Shown: positions 6,182-15,924, numbered from the stretch's first letter. The stretch is DNA of 23,984 nt from Lachnospiraceae bacterium (GCA_003447295.1 DLZQ01000036.1:4513-28496); one strand, 5' to 3'. The notes: generated from the letters alone by a model not told the origin. A program made the numbers and translations.

Positions 6182-9100
6182 ATGTTTGATGTAAAACAGG
6201 AGCTGCCCAAGGCACCGTTATATCGGGAAGAATTTGAGCATGATAACTGCGGTATCGGAGCCTGTGTCAATATTCACGGAGAGAAGAGCCGCGCTACCGT
6301 TGAGAATGCGCTGAAGATCGTAGAGAATCTGGAGCACAGAGCCGGTAAGGATGCGGAAGGTAAGACCGGTGATGGTGTCGGTATTCTGACCCAGATCCCT
6401 CACAAATTTTTTGCAAGAGTCACAAAGGCTCTGGGCATGGATATCGGCGGAGAGAGAGAATACGGTGTCGGCATGTTCTTCTTCCCCCAGGAAGAGCTGC
6501 GCCGTAACCAGGCGAAGAAGATGTTCGAGATCATTGTGGAAAAGGAAGGAATGGAATTCCTCGGCTGGCGTGAAGTGCCCACTTTCCCCAATGTGCTGGG
6601 ACACAAGGCAGTAGAGTGCATGCCTTATATCATGCAGGGCTTTGTGAAAAAGCCCGTCGATGTGGAAAAAGGTCTGCCCTTCGACCGCAGACTTTACATT
6701 GCAAGGCGTGTATTCGAGCAGTCTTCCGATGATACCTATGTGGTCTCTCTTTCCAGCAGAACCATCGTATATAAAGGAATGTTCCTGGTAGGACAGCTTC
6801 GTACCTTCTTTGCAGACTTACAGAGTGAGGATTACGAATCCGCTATCGCTATGGTACATTCCCGTTTCTCTACCAACACCAACCCCAGCTGGGAGCGTGC
6901 CCATCCGAACCGTCTGATGGTACACAACGGTGAGATCAACACCATCCGCGGCAATGCCGATAAGATGCTGGCGCGCGAAGAGAACATGGAATCCGAGCAT
7001 CTGAAGGGACAGCTGCATAAGGTGCTGCCTGCCATCAGCAAGACCGGTTCCGATTCCGCGATGTTAGACAATACATTGGAGTTTTTGGTAATGAGCGGCA
7101 TGGAGTTGCCTCTGGCAGTCATGATCGCCATCCCCGAGCCCTGGGCGAATAACAAGGCCATGTCCCAGACCAAGAGAGATTTCTACCAGTATTACGCTAC
7201 CATGATGGAACCCTGGGACGGTCCTGCATCCATTCTGTTCTCCGACGGAGATATCATGGGAGCCGTGCTGGACAGAAACGGACTGCGTCCTTCCCGTTAC
7301 ATGATCACTGACGACGATACCCTGATCCTGTCCTCTGAGGTAGGTGTGCTTCCCATTGATCCCACGAAGATCAAAGTAAAAGAAAGACTTCGTCCCGGCA
7401 AGATGCTCTTGGTCGATACCGTACAGGGCAGAGTCATCGACGATGAGGAGATCAAGGAAAAATATGCTTCCAGACAACCTTATGGAGAATGGCTGGACAA
7501 CAATCTGACCGAACTGAAGAGCATCCATATCCCGAACTATCGTGTTCCGGAATACACCTACGAAGAGCGCCAGCGGATGCAGAAGGCTTTTGGCTACACC
7601 TATGATGAAATGAAGCAGAGCATTCTGCCGATGGCAAAGAACGGCAGCGAAGCCATCGCAGCCATGGGTGTGGATACCCCACTGCCCGTGCTGAGCAAGA
7701 CGAATCACCCGCTGTTCCATTATTTCAAGCAGCTGTTTGCACAGGTGACCAACCCGCCCATTGATGCCATCCGTGAGGAGATTGTAACCTCCACCACCGT
7801 ATACATCGGTACCGAAGGCAACATCCTGGAGGAGACTCCGAAGAACTGTAACGTTCTGAAGGTCAACAACCCGATCCTGACCAACACCGATCTCTTGAAG
7901 ATCAAGAACATGAAAGTAGACGGCTTCAAGGTAGAAGTCGTACCTATCGTATATTATAAGAACACCAGCTTAGAGCGTGCCATTGACCGACTGTTCGTGG
8001 AAGTGGACAGAGCTTACAGAGAAGGCGTGAACATTCTGATCCTGTCCGACAGAGGCGTGGATGAGAACCATGTGCCCATTCCTTCCCTGCTTGCCGTATC
8101 TGCCCTGAACCAGTATCTTGTACGCACCAAGAAGAGGACCAGAGTCGCATTGATCCTGGAATCCGGCGAACCCAGAGAAGTACACCATTTTGCTACACTG
8201 CTTGGCTATGGTGCCTGCGCTATCAACCCTTATCTGGCACAGGATACCATCAAGGAGCTGATCGAGAGCAATATGCTGGACAAAGATTATTATGCTGCAG
8301 TGGATGATTACAACAACGCTGTTCTCCACGGCATTGTCAAGATCGCTTCCAAGATGGGCATCAGCACTATCCAGTCCTATCAAGGCTCCCAGATCTTCGA
8401 GGCTATCGGTATTGCACCGGAAGTGATCAGTAAGTATTTCTCCAACACCGTATGTCGTGTGGGAGGTATTACCTTAAAAGATATTGAGCAGCAGGTAGAC
8501 GACCTGCACTCTCAGGCATTTGATCCGCTGGGACTGAAAAACGACCTGACCTTAAACAGCCCCGGACACCACAAGATGCGCAGCGGCGGTGACGAGCATC
8601 TGTACAACCCCGCTACCATCCATATGTTACAGGAATCCACCAGACGCGGTGATTATCAGATGTTCAAGCAGTACACTGCCATGGTCAACGATGAAGATTC
8701 CATCAAGAACCTCAGAGGACTGATGGACTTCAATTATCCGAAAAAGGGTGTGCCGATCGAGGAAGTAGAGCCGGTAGAGTCCATCGTGACCCGATTCAAG
8801 ACCGGTGCCATGTCCTACGGTTCCATTTCCAAGGAAGCCCATGAGACCATGGCCATCGCCATGAACCATCTGCACGGCAAGAGCAATTCCGGTGAAGGCG
8901 GTGAGGATCTGGACCGTCTGACCGTAGGCCCGGATGGACTCAACCGTTGTTCTGCCATCAAGCAGGTAGCCAGCGGACGTTTCGGCGTCACCAGCCGTTA
9001 CCTGGTAAGTGCACAGGAGATCCAGATTAAGATGGCACAGGGAGCAAAACCCGGCGAGGGCGGACATCTGCCCGGAGGAAAGGTATATCCCTGGATTGCC

Positions 9101-10729
9101 AAGACCAGACATTCCACACCCGGTGTGTCCCTGATCTCTCCGCCCCCTCATCACGATATTTATTCCATTGAGGATCTGGCGCAGCTGATCTATGATCTGA
9201 AAAATGCCAACACCCAGGCAAGAATCTCCGTAAAGCTGGTATCTGAAGCCGGTGTGGGAACTGTAGCAGCCGGTGTAGCCAAGGCGGGAGCCCAGGTCAT
9301 CCTGGTATCCGGTTATGACGGCGGTACCGGTGCGGCACCGAGGAACTCCATCCACAATGCCGGACTTCCTTGGGAACTGGGACTGGCAGAGACCCATCAG
9401 ACGCTGATCATGAATGGATTGCGTAATAAAGTCCGTATCGAGACCGATGGTAAGCTGATGAGCGGCAGAGATGTAGCCATCGCAGCCATTTTAGGTGCCG
9501 AGGAGTTCGGTTTTGCTACCGCTCCTTTGGTAACCATGGGTTGTGTCATGATGAGAGTATGTAATCTGGATACCTGCCCGGTAGGTGTGGCTACCCAGAA
9601 TCCGGAGCTGCGGAAAAACTTCCGCGGTAAGCCGGAATATGTGGAAAACTTTATGAAATTTATCGCACAGGAGCTGCGGGAATACATGGCAGCACTGGGC
9701 GTGCGTACCGTAGATGAGCTGGTTGGCAGAACTGATCTGCTGAAGAGAAAAGAGCATCTGACCGAGCGTCAGGAGGAAGTGGATCTGACCCAGATCTTAA
9801 GCAATCCTTACGAGGGCAGCAAGCAGAAGGTGACCTTCGATCCCAGGCAGGTCTATGACTTCCAGTTAGAGAAGACACTGGATGAGAAGGTGCTGTTAAA
9901 GCAGCTGGGAAAAGCCATCGACGCAGGACAGAAGCGCAGCATCGAAGTAGACGTCAGCAACACCGATCGTGCTTTCGGTACGATCCTCGGAAGTGAGATC
10001 ACCAGAAAACTGGGCGATGATGTGGAAGAGGATACCTACCATGTACTGTGTAAGGGTGCCGGCGGACAGTCCTTCGGAGCCTTTATCCCCAAGGGCCTGA
10101 CTCTGGAACTGGTAGGCGACAGCAACGACTACTTCGGCAAAGGCTTATCCGGCGGTAAGCTGGTGGTATATCCTCCCCAGGGCAGCAAGTTCAAGGCTGA
10201 GGAAAATATCATCATCGGTAATGTGGCACTGTACGGTGCAACCTCCGGTAAAGCATTCATCAACGGTGTGGCAGGCGAACGTTTCTGCGTACGTAACTCA
10301 GGTGCCATCGCAGTCGTCGAAGGTGTAGGTGATCATGGTTGTGAATACATGACCGGCGGACGTGTAGTAGTCCTGGGACCCACCGGTAAAAACTTTGCAG
10401 CCGGTATGAGTGGTGGTATCGCTTATGTACTGGATGAAGGCAACGATCTGTACAAGCGTCTGAATAAGGAAATGGTATCTTCCAGCGAGATCACATCCAA
10501 ATATGACGTGCTGGAGTTGAAATCCATGATCCAGGAGCATGTGGCACTGACCAATTCCGCCAAGGGTAAGGAAGTGCTGGACAACTTTGGAGAGTATCTG
10601 CCCAAGTTCAAGAAGATCATCCCTCATGACTATGAGAGAGTTTTGAAGACCATCGTACAGATGGAGGAAAAGGGACTGAGCGCAGAGCAGGCACAGATCG
10701 AAGCATTCTATGCCAACACCAGAAAGTAA
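6182..10729 (+). CDS. gltB: Glutamate synthase, large (alpha) subunit
   Basis: A 1515-aa large subunit of NADPH-type glutamate synthase, full length for the family. It hydrolyses glutamine and passes the ammonia through a tunnel to reduce 2-oxoglutarate to glutamate, with electrons arriving from GltD. Order of domains: an N-terminal class II amidotransferase whose nucleophile is Cys23 (HDNCGIGAC) after a 22-residue propeptide, a central domain, the FMN-binding synthase domain (about 810-1190), and a C-terminal GXGXG beta-helix (about 1270-1460). Cys1121, Cys1127 and Cys1132 have the C-x5-C-x4-C spacing of the 3Fe-4S cluster. AAAGGAG at 6169-6175 is 6 nt before the ATG. gltD follows in the same direction after a hairpin-rich 153-bp gap. 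Confidence 0.97.
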   Translation: MFDVKQELPKAPLYREEFEHDNCGIGACVNIHGEKSRATVENALKIVENLEHRAGKDAEGKTGDGVGILTQIPHKFFARVTKALGMDIGGEREYGVGMFFFPQEELRRNQAKKMFEIIVEKEGMEFLGWREVPTFPNVLGHKAVECMPYIMQGFVKKPVDVEKGLPFDRRLYIARRVFEQSSDDTYVVSLSSRTIVYKGMFLVGQLRTFFADLQSEDYESAIAMVHSRFSTNTNPSWERAHPNRLMVHNGEINTIRGNADKMLAREENMESEHLKGQLHKVLPAISKTGSDSAMLDNTLEFLVMSGMELPLAVMIAIPEPWANNKAMSQTKRDFYQYYATMMEPWDGPASILFSDGDIMGAVLDRNGLRPSRYMITDDDTLILSSEVGVLPIDPTKIKVKERLRPGKMLLVDTVQGRVIDDEEIKEKYASRQPYGEWLDNNLTELKSIHIPNYRVPEYTYEERQRMQKAFGYTYDEMKQSILPMAKNGSEAIAAMGVDTPLPVLSKTNHPLFHYFKQLFAQVTNPPIDAIREEIVTSTTVYIGTEGNILEETPKNCNVLKVNNPILTNTDLLKIKNMKVDGFKVEVVPIVYYKNTSLERAIDRLFVEVDRAYREGVNILILSDRGVDENHVPIPSLLAVSALNQYLVRTKKRTRVALILESGEPREVHHFATLLGYGACAINPYLAQDTIKELIESNMLDKDYYAAVDDYNNAVLHGIVKIASKMGISTIQSYQGSQIFEAIGIAPEVISKYFSNTVCRVGGITLKDIEQQVDDLHSQAFDPLGLKNDLTLNSPGHHKMRSGGDEHLYNPATIHMLQESTRRGDYQMFKQYTAMVNDEDSIKNLRGLMDFNYPKKGVPIEEVEPVESIVTRFKTGAMSYGSISKEAHETMAIAMNHLHGKSNSGEGGEDLDRLTVGPDGLNRCSAIKQVASGRFGVTSRYLVSAQEIQIKMAQGAKPGEGGHLPGGKVYPWIAKTRHSTPGVSLISPPPHHDIYSIEDLAQLIYDLKNANTQARISVKLVSEAGVGTVAAGVAKAGAQVILVSGYDGGTGAAPRNSIHNAGLPWELGLAETHQTLIMNGLRNKVRIETDGKLMSGRDVAIAAILGAEEFGFATAPLVTMGCVMMRVCNLDTCPVGVATQNPELRKNFRGKPEYVENFMKFIAQELREYMAALGVRTVDELVGRTDLLKRKEHLTERQEEVDLTQILSNPYEGSKQKVTFDPRQVYDFQLEKTLDEKVLLKQLGKAIDAGQKRSIEVDVSNTDRAFGTILGSEITRKLGDDVEEDTYHVLCKGAGGQSFGAFIPKGLTLELVGDSNDYFGKGLSGGKLVVYPPQGSKFKAEENIIIGNVALYGATSGKAFINGVAGERFCVRNSGAIAVVEGVGDHGCEYMTGGRVVVLGPTGKNFAAGMSGGIAYVLDEGNDLYKRLNKEMVSSSEITSKYDVLELKSMIQEHVALTNSAKGKEVLDNFGEYLPKFKKIIPHDYERVLKTIVQMEEKGLSAEQAQIEAFYANTRK

Positions 10730-10740
10730 ATGGGAGGCCA

Positions 10741-10872
10741 GTGTGAAAAGCAATCTTGAAGATTACTTTTCACACGACTAATTTGTGTCGCGGGCGCCAC
10801 AAATTAGTTTATCGCAGAACTAAATCTGAAATTTAGTTCGCGATTCTTCCGACGCCGATGCGTCTGCAGAAT
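10741..10872 (+). other. Four consecutive hairpins between gltB and gltD
   Basis: H1 10741-10775: GTGTGAAAAG with CTTTTCACAC, plus an inner AATC/GATT. H2 10777-10808: ACTAATTTGTG with CACAAATTAGT, a perfect 11-bp stem. H3 10813-10842: GAACTAAAT with ATTTAGTTC, extended by CGC/GCG. H4 10843-10872: GACGC-CGAT-GCGTC, extended by ATTCT/AGAAT. Almost every base of the intergenic region is in a stem. None is followed by a T-tract. H4 ends 1 nt before the GGAG of the gltD ribosome site (10873-10876), so it may limit its access. Confidence 0.85.
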
Positions 10873-10882
10873 GGAGAGAGTC

Positions 10883-12376
10883 ATGGGAAAACCAACGGGA
10901 TTTATGGAATATAAAAGGGAAGTCAGCGTGGCTGAGGATCCGAAGAAGAGAATACAGCATTTTAACGAATTCCATGAGCATCTGCCGAAGGAAAAGCAGC
11001 GTTTACAGGGTGCCAGATGTATGGAATGCGGCGTGCCGTTCTGCCAGTCGGGTATGATGATCTGCGGTATGGCCAGCGGATGCCCTCTGCACAATCTGGT
11101 GCCGGAGTGGAACGATCTGGTATATACCGGCAACTGGCAGCAGGCTTACAACCGTCTGAAGAAGACCAACAATTTCCCCGAGTTCACTTCCAGAGTATGC
11201 CCTGCCCTGTGTGAGGCGGCATGTACCTGCGGGCTGAACGGGGATCCGGTCTCCACTAAAGAGAACGAATATGCCATCATTGAGAATGCTTACAGCGAGG
11301 GCTATGCGGCAGCCAAGCCCCCTGTGGTACGCACCGGCAAAAAGGTAGCAGTCATCGGCAGCGGTCCCTCCGGACTGGCAGCAGCGGATCTGCTGAACCA
11401 GAGAGGACATCAGGTCACGGTGTTCGAGCGTTCCGATCGTGTGGGAGGACTGTTGATGTACGGCATCCCTAACATGAAGCTGGAGAAGCAGATCATCGAC
11501 CGCAAGATCAATATTATGAAGGAAGAGGGTGTCACCTTTGTCACCGGAACCGACATCGGCAAGGATATCAAGGCATCCAAGCTGTTGCATGATTTTGACC
11601 GTGTCGTACTGGCATGCGGTGCTTCTAACCCCAGAGACATCAATGCTCCCGGCAGAGATGCCAAGGGAATCTATTTCGCGGTGGATTTCCTGAAAGCGAA
11701 TACCAGGAGTCTGTTGGATTCAAATTTTGAAGATAAAAAATATGTGGAGACCAAGGGGAAGAATGTGGTCATCATCGGCGGCGGTGATACCGGTAATGAC
11801 TGCGTGGGAACCTCCATTCGTCACGGAGCAAAATCTGTGACCCAGATCGAGATGATGCCCAAGGCACCGGACAAAAGAGCTGAGAACAATCCCTGGCCCG
11901 AATGGCCGAAGGTCTGCAAGACCGATTACGGCCAGGAAGAGGCCATTGCGGTCTATGGACATGATCCGAGGATTTATGAGTCCACGGTCAAGGAATTTAT
12001 CAAGGATAAGAATGGCAATCTGAAAGCTGTGAAGATCGTGAAGCTGTCCTGGGAAAAGGATCCGGCTACCGGACGCATGAAGATGCAGGAGATCGCCGGA
12101 AGCGAGCAGATCCTGGATGCGGAGATCGTACTGATCGCAGCGGGCTTCTTAGGAACCCAGAAATACATTGCCGATGCTTTCGGGGTGGAATTAAATGAAC
12201 GCACCAATGTAAAAACTGCCCCCGGCAAATACCAGACCAGTGTGGAAAATGTATTCGTTACCGGCGATATGCACAGGGGACAGTCTCTGGTGGTGTGGGC
12301 GATCCGCGAAGGCAGAGAAGCTGCACATGCTGTGGATGAGAGTCTGATGGGGTATTCTAATCTGGTGATCCAGTAG
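10883..12376 (+). CDS. gltD: Glutamate synthase, small (beta) subunit
   Basis: A 497-aa FAD- and Fe-S-containing subunit that takes electrons from NADPH and passes them to GltB. Cys46, Cys49 and Cys54 with Cys67, then Cys106, Cys110 and Cys114, form the N-terminal cysteine pattern of the 4Fe-4S clusters. The FAD-binding GSGPSG is at 159-164 and the NADPH-binding GGGDTGND at 299-306; the C-terminal FAD motif VFVTGDMHRGQS is near 460. I chose ATG 10883 (MGKPTGFMEYKRE, the usual family start), because GGAG at 10873-10876 precedes it by 6 nt. An in-frame ATG at 10871 overlaps that ribosome site and is unlikely. Related GltD-like proteins serve other oxidoreductases, but the position after gltB settles the call. 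Confidence 0.96.
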   Translation: MGKPTGFMEYKREVSVAEDPKKRIQHFNEFHEHLPKEKQRLQGARCMECGVPFCQSGMMICGMASGCPLHNLVPEWNDLVYTGNWQQAYNRLKKTNNFPEFTSRVCPALCEAACTCGLNGDPVSTKENEYAIIENAYSEGYAAAKPPVVRTGKKVAVIGSGPSGLAAADLLNQRGHQVTVFERSDRVGGLLMYGIPNMKLEKQIIDRKINIMKEEGVTFVTGTDIGKDIKASKLLHDFDRVVLACGASNPRDINAPGRDAKGIYFAVDFLKANTRSLLDSNFEDKKYVETKGKNVVIIGGGDTGNDCVGTSIRHGAKSVTQIEMMPKAPDKRAENNPWPEWPKVCKTDYGQEEAIAVYGHDPRIYESTVKEFIKDKNGNLKAVKIVKLSWEKDPATGRMKMQEIAGSEQILDAEIVLIAAGFLGTQKYIADAFGVELNERTNVKTAPGKYQTSVENVFVTGDMHRGQSLVVWAIREGREAAHAVDESLMGYSNLVIQ

Positions 12377-12410
12377 TATTAAAAAAACCATTTCCTTCCT
12401 GGCAAAAAGA

Positions 12411-12419
12411 TGGTATGAT
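12411..12419 (+). promoter_or_regulatory. Possible extended -10 promoter of trpS
   Basis: TGGTATGAT gives an extended -10 (TATGAT at 12414-12419) with only a weak TTTCCT at the -35 position (12391-12396). The implied leader is about 40 nt, too short for a T-box. Confidence 0.4.
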
Positions 12420-12466
12420 AGAAGCAATGATGTATAGTCGCTTTGGCGGCGGATTGAGAGGAAGAA

Positions 12467-13555
12467 ATGGACAAGATTATTTTAACAGGTGACAGACCCA
12501 CCGGAAGATTACATGTGGGACATTATGTAGGCTCCTTAAGAAGACGTGTGGAGTTACAGAATTCCGGTGAATATAAGAAGACTTTTATCATGATCGCAGA
12601 TGCACAGGCGCTGACGGACAATATCGAGAATCCCGAGAAGGTACGTCAGAATATTATCGAAGTGGCACTGGACTACATGTCCTGCGGACTGGATCCCAGT
12701 AAGGCTACGATCTTCATCCAGTCTCAGATCTCCGAACTGTGTGAACTGACCTTCTATTATATGGATCTGGTAACCGTAGCGAGATTACAGAGGAATCCGA
12801 CCGTTAAGAGCGAGATCCAGATGCGTAACTTCGAAGCCAGCATCCCCGTGGGATTTTTCACTTATCCTATCAGCCAGGCATCCGATATTACTGCTTTCAA
12901 GGCAACCACCGTTCCCGTAGGCGGCGACCAGCTGCCCATGATCGAGCAGACCAGAGAGATCGTGCATAAATTCAACACGGTATATTCACCGGTATTGGTG
13001 GAGCCCAAGGCACTGCTGCCTGAGAACGAGGCATGTCAGAGATTGCCCGGCATCGACGGCAAAGCGAAAATGAGTAAATCCCTGGGCAACTGTATCTATC
13101 TGTCAGACAGTGCAGACGATGTACGTACTAAGATCATGAGCATGTACACTGACCCCGAGCATCTGCTTGTCAGTGATCCCGGACATTTAGAGGGCAATAC
13201 GGTATTCACTTATCTGGATGCGTTCTGCCGGCCGGAGCACTTCGAGAGATATCTGCCGGATTATGCAAATCTGGACGAGCTGAAGGCTCATTACACCAGA
13301 GGCGGTCTGGGTGACGTGAAGGTGAAGAAGTTCTTAAATAACGTAATGCAGGAGACCTTAGAGCCCATCCGTAACCGTAGAAAAGAATTAGAGAAGGATA
13401 TTCCCGCAGTATACGAGATCCTGAAGAAGGGCAGCGACGAGGCCCGCACGGTGGCAGCACAGACATTATCTGAGGTGAAGAGTGCAATGCGTATCAACTA
13501 CTTTGATGATGCGGAACTGATCCGTATGCAGAGTGAAAAATACGAGGGACAGTAA
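12467..13555 (+). CDS. trpS: Tryptophan--tRNA ligase
   Basis: A 362-aa class I aminoacyl-tRNA synthetase that charges tRNA-Trp using ATP. The HIGH-type motif reads HVGH (16-19) after GDRPTGRL, and KMSKS is at 201-205. [14 protein letters not shown] (about 152-165) is the conserved TrpRS segment. The length is near that of longer bacterial TrpRS. GAGG at 12458-12461 lies 5 nt before the ATG. It follows gltD by 90 bp with its own likely promoter and is closed by a hairpin at 13566-13597. Confidence 0.95.
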   Translation: MDKIILTGDRPTGRLHVGHYVGSLRRRVELQNSGEYKKTFIMIADAQALTDNIENPEKVRQNIIEVALDYMSCGLDPSKATIFIQSQISELCELTFYYMDLVTVARLQRNPTVKSEIQMRNFEASIPVGFFTYPISQASDITAFKATTVPVGGDQLPMIEQTREIVHKFNTVYSPVLVEPKALLPENEACQRLPGIDGKAKMSKSLGNCIYLSDSADDVRTKIMSMYTDPEHLLVSDPGHLEGNTVFTYLDAFCRPEHFERYLPDYANLDELKAHYTRGGLGDVKVKKFLNNVMQETLEPIRNRRKELEKDIPAVYEILKKGSDEARTVAAQTLSEVKSAMRINYFDDAELIRMQSEKYEGQ

Positions 13556-13565
13556 AATAATTTAT

Positions 13566-13604
13566 TAACGCTTCAGAAGTTTACTTCCGGAGCGTTATTG
13601 TTAT
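13566..13604 (+). terminator. Terminator after trpS
   Basis: TAACGCT (13566-13572) pairs with AGCGTTA (13591-13597), with an inner GAAG/CTTC stem, followed by TTGTTAT. Confidence 0.7.
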
Positions 13605-13643
13605 CTGCAGGATTTCTACAGAATACAGAAGGAGGCATAAATT

Positions 13644-14630
13644 ATGACTGATAGGGACACGGAAAATAATAGGAAGAATGATATTTCCGGACAGGATGAG
13701 ATATTTGATTATGAAGATCTTTCGGAAGAAGATGATTTTGCAGAGGATGACTTTGCGGATGACTCTCCGGAAGACGGTGAAATCGTTATCCACTTCAAAC
13801 TATGGATGATTCCTGCATTTATCGGTATGGTGATTCTGGCGATTCTGATCTGTATTCCTCTGTGGAAGTTAAGCCATCATAATAGTAACGACGGGGGCGG
13901 GGATACACTTCCAGCGGTGATAGTAACGGAAGAGACTAAGGCGATGGAGACTGTTACAGAACCTGAGACCACGGCAACCCCAGAACAGACAGCGGCACCC
14001 ACGGCTACCCCGGAGCCTGCAACTACTGAGCCGACTGCAACGCCCACGCCTGCGGCAACCCCGGAGAACCGACCGGTAGTGGAAGATACCCCTGCACCTG
14101 CACCGGTATCCGATGGCAGCATGACTTTTATAGAGGTAAATGATACTGTCACCGCGAAAGATGTGAGCAATCTCCGCAGCACGCCATCGACCTCAGAGGA
14201 AGGGAATGTGGTGGGGCAGTTGAAAAACGGTGAGACATTGACGCGCACAGGCAGAAATGATGACACCGGTTGGTCAAGACTTAATTACAACGGGCAGACT
14301 GTCTATGCGGTATCCGCTTATCTGACTACGGACACCTCTTATAAGACACCGACAGTGCCGGTGAATTCCAACCGAGTCAGCACCCAGGACGGCAGAGTTA
14401 TTGTATTCGTGGATTGTGATGACTATATTACGCCTAAGGATCTGATTAACCTGCGGACAGAACCCAGCACTAGTGAGGGGGAGAGCACCGTGCGTACCCA
14501 GGTAAGGAACGGAACGAATCTGCACCGCACCGGATACAGTGAAGCCTCCGGCTGGTCCAGAGTGGAGTACAACGGCGAGATTCTGTATGCTGTGACGAAT
14601 TATGTAGTGTCCGGGACTGCCCCGGAATGA
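13644..14630 (+). CDS. Membrane-anchored protein with two bacterial SH3 domains
   Basis: A 328-aa protein with four parts. Residues 1-50 are a strongly acidic tail rich in Asp and Glu. Residues 54-74 form one hydrophobic membrane segment. Residues about 95-155 are a Thr/Pro/Ala/Glu-rich linker of low complexity. Two SH3b domains follow (about 158-225 and 245-322), each with the pattern NLR(S/T)xPSTSE, GWSR, YNG and YAV. The order suggests the acidic tail is cytoplasmic and the SH3 domains face the wall, where such domains often bind peptidoglycan. There is no catalytic domain. GGAGG near 13630-13634 precedes the ATG. It is flanked by two terminators, so it is probably transcribed alone. Confidence 0.85.
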   Translation: MTDRDTENNRKNDISGQDEIFDYEDLSEEDDFAEDDFADDSPEDGEIVIHFKLWMIPAFIGMVILAILICIPLWKLSHHNSNDGGGDTLPAVIVTEETKAMETVTEPETTATPEQTAAPTATPEPATTEPTATPTPAATPENRPVVEDTPAPAPVSDGSMTFIEVNDTVTAKDVSNLRSTPSTSEEGNVVGQLKNGETLTRTGRNDDTGWSRLNYNGQTVYAVSAYLTTDTSYKTPTVPVNSNRVSTQDGRVIVFVDCDDYITPKDLINLRTEPSTSEGESTVRTQVRNGTNLHRTGYSEASGWSRVEYNGEILYAVTNYVVSGTAPE

Positions 14631-14657
14631 TCCGGATATTTGAAAGAGTAGAATGCA

Positions 14658-14690
14658 AAGAAGCGGTATCTTTACGGGATACCGCTTCTT
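14658..14690. terminator. Hairpin between convergent genes (probable two-way terminator)
   Basis: A perfect 13-bp stem, AAGAAGCGGTATC (14658-14670) with GATACCGCTTCTT (14678-14690), and a 7-nt loop. It lies between the SH3 gene (+) and the NTF2-like gene (-). T-tracts are short on both sides. Confidence 0.7.
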
Positions 14691-14733
14691 CAGCGTAAGA
14701 TTTTATTAGAGAAAAGTATAAGGGATTGGCGAA

Positions 14734-15066
14734 TTATTTCGGTCTTACGGTCAGTCTCTGGATCAGACCGTTTTCATCGGTCTCACGGACCGTGGCGATA
14801 GCCATGATGTTGTAGCCGCCGAAGTTAGCAATGAATTCGGCCTGCTCGTCATTAACGACCTCAGCATCTAAAATGGAGTAACGGCGGAAACCGAATTTAT
14901 TACGGAAGAACATGTTAATGGCTTCTTTTCCGTAGATATGATACTCCTGTTGGGAAGCGGAGGTGGTACAATAGTCACACAGAATGCCGTCGGGAGTGAA
15001 CAACTCTGCAAGTCCGGCAAAATCTTTATTTTCCATAGCTTCTACATATTTTTCAATGGGTCTCAT
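14734..15066 (-). CDS. NTF2/SnoaL-like protein
   Basis: A small 110-aa alpha+beta protein of the nuclear transport factor 2 superfamily. It begins with the typical helix MRPIEKYVEAMENKDFAGL, then LFTPDGILCDYC, and ends with strands containing NFGGYNIMAIATV. Members include ketosteroid isomerases, dehydratases and polyketide cyclases, but also non-enzymes, so no reaction can be assigned. It follows the SDR gene by 13 nt; its ribosome site AAGGAGG overlaps the SDR stop codon (TAAGGAGG), which suggests translational coupling and a shared pathway. Chemistry on a steroid-like or cyclic ketone substrate is a guess from this pairing. Confidence 0.7.
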   Translation of the reverse strand: MRPIEKYVEAMENKDFAGLAELFTPDGILCDYCTTSASQQEYHIYGKEAINMFFRNKFGFRRYSILDAEVVNDEQAEFIANFGGYNIMAIATVRETDENGLIQRLTVRPK

Positions 15067-15079
15067 AGCGTGTTCCTCC

Positions 15080-15868
15080 TTAATATACCTTTTCAGAATT
15101 TAACAGTGCATCGGTACCGCCGTCTACGAACATGATGTTGCCGTTGACGCCTCTGGCGGAATCGGAAGCTAAAAATACCATAACTTCCGCAATCTCTTCC
15201 GGTGCCATCAGACATTCCTGACCGTACTTGGTGGGAATGGGGAGAGCGTTCAGTGCCATCTTCGCGGTGGTGCTCATGGTAGCGGTCATGGCAGTATGTA
15301 CGTTGCCGGGAGCTACTGCATTGATGCGGACACCGTTGGCTGCCCAGGTAGCGGAGACTCTGCGGACCCATCTTGCCAGAGCGTACTTGGTGGATACATA
15401 GAGGCTGTTGCCTACGGAGAGGTTGGTGGAATCCATAGAGGATACCAGGCTTAATACTCTCTTTTCATCGCCGATGTTATTCAACAGATCTACGATATCT
15501 TTACGTCCGGCACCCTGGGAAATGGTGTTGGATACGGTGACTACGCAGCTGCCGTGCTTTTTCTGCAGGAGGTCGTAGACGCCCTTTGCAATGGCTACGG
15601 TTCCGAAATAGTTCAGGGAAATGATCAGCGCCAGATTGCCGCAGGCACCGGAGACACCGGCATTACAGATCATGCCGTCGAGACCTTCGGGATGCAGCTC
15701 GTGCAGCTTGTCTACAGCAGTCTGTCTTCCCTCCGGCGTGGCCAGGTTCACACAGATGTCGCCGTCTTTCAGATCAATGTTGATGACTTCGTGTCCTTTT
15801 TGAAGCAACAGTTCTTTTGTCTTGGCGCCGATTCCGCTGGATGCGCCGGTGATTGCATATACGCCCAT
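15080..15868 (-). CDS. Short-chain dehydrogenase/reductase, 3-alpha-hydroxysteroid dehydrogenase-like
   Basis: A 262-aa classical SDR, an NAD(P)-dependent oxidoreductase. The cofactor motif TGASSGIG is at 7-14, NAG at 69-71, and the catalytic Tyr157-x3-Lys161 follows a Ser in VTVSNTIS. An Asp after the second strand (INIDLKD) favours NAD(H). The segments [25 protein letters not shown] and the ending VDGGTDALL resemble the 3-alpha-hydroxysteroid dehydrogenase/carbonyl reductase branch, judged from memory of those sequences. It is the first gene of a two-gene minus-strand unit and is divergent from a MocR-type regulator, which probably controls it. The substrate is unproven; other ketones or alcohols are equally possible. 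Confidence 0.85.
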   Translation of the reverse strand: MGVYAITGASSGIGAKTKELLLQKGHEVINIDLKDGDICVNLATPEGRQTAVDKLHELHPEGLDGMICNAGVSGACGNLALIISLNYFGTVAIAKGVYDLLQKKHGSCVVTVSNTISQGAGRKDIVDLLNNIGDEKRVLSLVSSMDSTNLSVGNSLYVSTKYALARWVRRVSATWAANGVRINAVAPGNVHTAMTATMSTTAKMALNALPIPTKYGQECLMAPEEIAEVMVFLASDSARGVNGNIMFVDGGTDALLNSEKVY

Positions 15869-15895
15869 ATTAATCCTCCTTGTTTTCCTTCCTGC

Positions 15896-15924
15896 TTGCT
15901 TTTACTTTATAAGTTCATTATAAT
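15896..15924. promoter_or_regulatory. Overlapping divergent promoters of the SDR pair and the MocR gene
   Basis: On the plus strand TTGCTT (15896-15901), 17 bp, then TATAAT (15919-15924). On the minus strand TATAAT reads from 15922 to 15917 with no good -35. Both -10 boxes share the palindrome ATTATAAT (15917-15924), so polymerase cannot occupy both promoters at once. A poor -35 on the SDR side fits an activator-dependent promoter. Confidence 0.55.

Noticed and set aside
8627..9397. 256-aa antisense ORF in gltB (also 7064-7720 and others)
   Set aside because: These are shadow frames opposite the conserved gltB coding sequence, with no recognisable domain.
12377..12466. T-box leader for trpS
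   Set aside because: The gap is only 90 bp with no T-box consensus, specifier stem or terminator.
14734..15868. A bile-acid (bai) operon
   Set aside because: Only an SDR and a 110-aa NTF2-like protein are present. There is no CoA ligase, flavin reductase or CoA transferase, and BaiE-type dehydratases are longer.
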